7,964 nucleotides of DNA from Bryobacterales bacterium (GTDB taxonomy: Bacteria; Acidobacteriota; Terriglobia; Bryobacterales; Bryobacteraceae). Positions 5,753-7,964 of the stretch are shown one piece after another (the first letter of the stretch is position 1; each line of letters opens with the position of its first letter). Made by a program: the position numbers and the translations under genes. Location: the NCBI GenBank assembly GCA_003132865.1, contig PKYZ01000745.1:1-7964 (forward strand), given 5' to 3'. Below the pieces are notes generated by a model. It ran no database searches and had not been told where the DNA came from. It saw only the letters and a list, made by a program, of their open reading frames with translations.

Positions 5753-7042
5753 TTGACGCTTCCCGCTACGCTGCGCGCGCTGCGTTATCGCAATTTCCAG
5801 TTGTTTTTCGGCGGCCAGTTGATCTCGCTGATCGGCACCTGGATGCAGAACGTCGCCCAGGCCTGGCTGGTCTACCGGCTGACAGGGTCGTCCGTCCTGC
5901 TGGGCCTGGTGAGCTTTTCGAGCCAGATTCCCGTGTTTCTGATGTCTCCGCTCGGCGGCATAGTGGCCGACCGTTTCCGCCGCCAGCGCGTGGTGATCGG
6001 CACCCAGATCTCCGCCATGCTGCTGGCATTCATCTTGGCGGTTCTGACGCTCACCGGCGTCGTGCAGGTCTGGCATATCTTCGTTCTGTCGGCGCTGCTG
6101 GGAGTGGTGAACGCCTTCGATATCCCCGCGCGGCAGTCGTTCTTCGTGGAGATGGTGGGCCGCGAGGATCTGATCAACGCCATCGCCCTGAACTCCTCGA
6201 TGTTCAACGCCTCGCGCGTAATCGGCCCGGCAGTCGCGGGCATCCTGGTGGCCGGCATCGGCGAAGGCTGGTGCTTCTTCGCCAACGCTGTGAGCTACAT
6301 CGCGGTGATCGCCGGACTGCTCCTCATGACGGTCGAAGCGCACAAACCCTCCAAGCGGGGATCGCCCCTGGCCGACGTGATCGAAGGATTCCGGTTCGTC
6401 ATCGGCAGCCGGCCGATTCACCACCTGATGATCCTGTTGGGAGTCCTGAGCGCGACAGGCATGCCATTCGCTGTGCTGATGCCAATCTTTGCCGACCATA
6501 TCCTGCACGGCGGCGCCAAGGGGCTGGGCATCCTGATGGGTGCTTCAGGCATCGGCGCGCTGGCCGGCGCTCTGCTGCTCGCCTCGCGCGAAACGGTCTT
6601 CGGACTAGGGCGCTGGGTGGCGATCTCGGGGATTGCGTTCGGCGCGTCTCTCGTCGCGTTCGCGGTTTCGCACTCGTTCTGGCTTTCGTGCGCGCTGCTG
6701 GTGCCGGTGGGCTTCGCCATGATGGTGGAGATGGGATCGTCCAACACGCTGATACAAACCATGTCGCCGGATCACCTGCGGGGACGGGTGATGTCGGTCT
6801 ATTCGATGATGTTCATGGGTATGGCGCCGCTCGGCGCGGTATTGAGCGGTGTGGCGGCCGGACGCTGGGGCGCGCCCGCTACCATCGCTGGGGGCGGCTT
6901 TATCTGCATGGCCGCCGCCGCGGTCTTCGGCTGGCGCTTGCCGGGCTTGCGGACAGACGCGCGCCGCCTGATCGCCGCCGCACAGATGGCCGGCGGCGTG
7001 CCTCCCCAGAGCGGCACTGGCGGCAGCCTGGCGCTGAAATAG
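5753..7042 (+). CDS. MFS exporter, EntS/MFS_3-like
   Basis: A 429-residue inner-membrane protein of the major facilitator superfamily, in the branch of EntS-like exporters. Its start, LRALRYRNFQLFFGGQLISL, followed by GTWMQNVAQAWLVYRLTGS, is characteristic of that branch. Motif A between helices 2 and 3 is present as GGIVADRFRRQR (68-79). The stretch ARQSFFVEMVGREDLINAIA (126-145), with NSSMFNASRVIGPAVAG after it, is highly conserved in this group, as is LRGRVMSVYSM (342-352). About ten to twelve hydrophobic segments can be read, with a hydrophilic central loop near 195-220 and a basic cytoplasmic tail after ~395. The start is TTG at 5753 with GGGAGGG 9 nt upstream. The substrate cannot be read from sequence; relatives export siderophores, macrolides or other small molecules by proton antiport. 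The DNA glycosylase gene begins 1 bp after the stop, so they probably share an mRNA. Confidence 0.88.
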   Translation: MTLPATLRALRYRNFQLFFGGQLISLIGTWMQNVAQAWLVYRLTGSSVLLGLVSFSSQIPVFLMSPLGGIVADRFRRQRVVIGTQISAMLLAFILAVLTLTGVVQVWHIFVLSALLGVVNAFDIPARQSFFVEMVGREDLINAIALNSSMFNASRVIGPAVAGILVAGIGEGWCFFANAVSYIAVIAGLLLMTVEAHKPSKRGSPLADVIEGFRFVIGSRPIHHLMILLGVLSATGMPFAVLMPIFADHILHGGAKGLGILMGASGIGALAGALLLASRETVFGLGRWVAISGIAFGASLVAFAVSHSFWLSCALLVPVGFAMMVEMGSSNTLIQTMSPDHLRGRVMSVYSMMFMGMAPLGAVLSGVAAGRWGAPATIAGGGFICMAAAAVFGWRLPGLRTDARRLIAAAQMAGGVPPQSGTGGSLALK

Positions 7043-7043
7043 C

Positions 7044-7607
7044 ATGATTCTGCCCCGCGGTTTCTACGCGCGTCCCACCATCGAAGTCGCGCGCGGCCTC
7101 CTCGGCAAGATTCTGGTGCACGGCGAAACGTCCGGCAGAATCGTGGAGACCGAAGCTTACCTCGGCGGCGACGATCTGGCCGCCCATTCCGCGCGTGGCA
7201 TCACCGATCGCACGCGCGTCATCTTCGGGCCGCCGGGGCACGCCTACGTCTACTTCATCTATGGCATGTATGAGTGCCTGAATCTGGTCGCTGAGCCCGA
7301 TGGCCAGCCCGGATGCGTGCTCATCCGCGCCCTGGAGCCGGTGGCCGGCATTGAGACCATGCAGCGCCGCCGCCTGGCCGCGCACACGCTCCGCGATCTG
7401 ACCTCCGGGCCGGGCCGCCTCACCTTGGCGCTGGGCATCACCCGCGCGCAGAACGGCGCGGATGTGACGCGCGGCAAGCTGACGGTGCGCACGCCGCGAC
7501 GCGAGGAGCCATTGGAGATCGAGATCACGCCGCGCATCGGCATCCGCCAGTGCGCCGATTGGCCGCTGCGTTACGCCATCAAAGGCAATCTGTTCGTCAG
7601 CCGGTAA
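7044..7607 (+). CDS. 3-methyladenine DNA glycosylase, AAG/MPG family
   Basis: A 187-residue base-excision repair enzyme that removes alkylated purines such as 3-methyladenine by cutting the N-glycosidic bond, leaving an abasic site. Bacterial members are about 180-210 residues, so it is complete. The active-site stretch RIVETEAYLGGDD-LAAHS (32-49) has Glu37, Tyr39 and His48 matching human AAG Glu125, Tyr127 and His136. YVYFIYGMYECLN (68-80) gives Tyr70 and Asn80 for human Tyr159 and Asn169, and VLIRALEP (92-99) gives Arg95 for Arg182. The RDLTSGPGRLTLALGI stretch (117-132) is the other family signature. It is unrelated to the helix-hairpin-helix glycosylases Tag and AlkA. The ATG lies 1 bp after the exporter stop, with no strong ribosome site of its own, suggesting translational coupling. 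Whether the exporter and repair enzyme share a physiological task cannot be told from sequence. Confidence 0.93.
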   Translation: MILPRGFYARPTIEVARGLLGKILVHGETSGRIVETEAYLGGDDLAAHSARGITDRTRVIFGPPGHAYVYFIYGMYECLNLVAEPDGQPGCVLIRALEPVAGIETMQRRRLAAHTLRDLTSGPGRLTLALGITRAQNGADVTRGKLTVRTPRREEPLEIEITPRIGIRQCADWPLRYAIKGNLFVSR

Positions 7608-7631
7608 CACCCGGCCCTGGACTATACCGGC
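7600..7631. terminator. Weak inverted repeat between convergent gene ends
   Basis: GCCGGTA (7600-7606) and TACCGGC (7625-7631) are exact reverse complements separated by 18 nt and span the stops of the glycosylase gene and of the SIR2-like frame. With only 7 bp of stem and no T-tract it is a weak candidate for a bidirectional terminator. Confidence 0.2.
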
Positions 7632-7921
7632 ATGGCCACGCTGTAGGGTGCTTCCGCCTGCAAGCGTTCGAGAATCTGGGTGACTTCCCTGTGGCCGTCC
7701 GCGGAGCGATACGGAATTGTCTGGATATTCATGCGCGTTAACAGGTGTTCCACAGTGAACTCTGCCGCGTCTGAAATCAGCGCGTAGTGAGTGGGGATAA
7801 AGTTTTCAAAAATGAGTGTGAGTTCGCGCAGGACAAGCTGAAAATCCGGGTCGTGTAAACTGTATCCGACGAACAGGAGTGTGTAGTTTAGGAAAAATTG
7901 TCTGTAGGAAGCTTCGCACAT
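7622..7921 (-). CDS. SIR2-like domain protein, C-terminal fragment (probably truncated)
   Basis: These 99 codons carry the end of a SIR2-like NAD-dependent domain of the kind found in bacterial defence proteins (PF13289 type). The marks are YRQFFLNYTLLFVGYSLHDPDF (about 6-27), containing the GxSLxDPDF motif, then HYALIS (45-50) and a C-terminal YRSADGHREVTQILERL (71-87). The N-terminal nucleotide-binding half, normally more than 100 residues further upstream, is absent from this frame: a TGA lies in frame at 7937-7939, five codons before the first ATG, and no Shine-Dalgarno sequence precedes that ATG. A different frame from 7964 reads TIYRAFPRLILRSPHV, which may be a shifted upstream part. 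The likeliest state is a frameshifted or decayed gene continuing past the window, though translation from 7921 cannot be excluded. The stretch is visibly richer in A/T than its neighbours, which suggests acquisition by transfer. A fragment like this would not be an active NADase. Confidence 0.6.
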   Translation of the reverse strand: MCEASYRQFFLNYTLLFVGYSLHDPDFQLVLRELTLIFENFIPTHYALISDAAEFTVEHLLTRMNIQTIPYRSADGHREVTQILERLQAEAPYSVAMPV

Positions 7922-7964
7922 GAGGGCTGCGGAGAATCAGGCGGGGGAATGCCCGGTAGATCGT

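Noticed and set aside
5645..6508. 287-codon minus-strand frame rich in His, Gln and Asp inside the exporter gene
   Set aside because: The composition is the typical antisense image of a membrane protein in GC-rich DNA; the plus-strand exporter is clear.

Overview
This GC-rich window looks like a piece of chromosome from a soil or environmental bacterium. The gene set suggests Acidobacteriota of the Solibacter/Bryobacter type: a DUF1015 protein, an EntS-like MFS exporter, an HPPD next to a HisC-type aminotransferase, GC-rich stem-loops between genes, and non-ATG starts behind clear Shine-Dalgarno sites. That placement is an inference from gene content and style; no taxonomic marker is present. 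I see no rRNA, tRNA, CRISPR array, insertion sequence or integrase.

Layout. Positions 1-415 are non-coding. Their first ~60 bases resemble the 3' half of a c-di-GMP-I (GEMM) riboswitch cut by the window edge. Next, on the plus strand, is a secreted neprosin-family (glutamate-class) peptidase (416-1906). It is followed by a 302-base gap with a strong 43-nt hairpin and then a DUF1015 protein (2209-3444). A perfect 13-bp palindrome (3445-3474) separates this gene from a convergent minus-strand pair: a HisC-type aminotransferase broken by one frameshift (4598-5688) and 4-hydroxyphenylpyruvate dioxygenase (3474-4610), whose start overlaps the aminotransferase end by 13 bp. A 64-bp divergent promoter region with an 8-bp inverted repeat leads into a plus-strand pair: an MFS exporter (5753-7042) and, 1 bp later, a 3-methyladenine DNA glycosylase of the AAG/MPG family (7044-7607). 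The window ends with the minus-strand C-terminal fragment of a SIR2-like protein (7622-7921), whose frame is closed by a stop codon just upstream.

How the genes fit. The aminotransferase and HPPD form a coupled pair that could turn tyrosine into 4-hydroxyphenylpyruvate and then homogentisate, although HisC may instead act in histidine synthesis. The exporter and the glycosylase are probably co-transcribed. The peptidase stands alone, and its possible c-di-GMP leader would fit a secreted enzyme. The most notable items are the bacterial neprosin with its catalytic glutamates and cysteines at the plant spacing, the riboswitch-like edge, the hisC frameshift and the SIR2 remnant.
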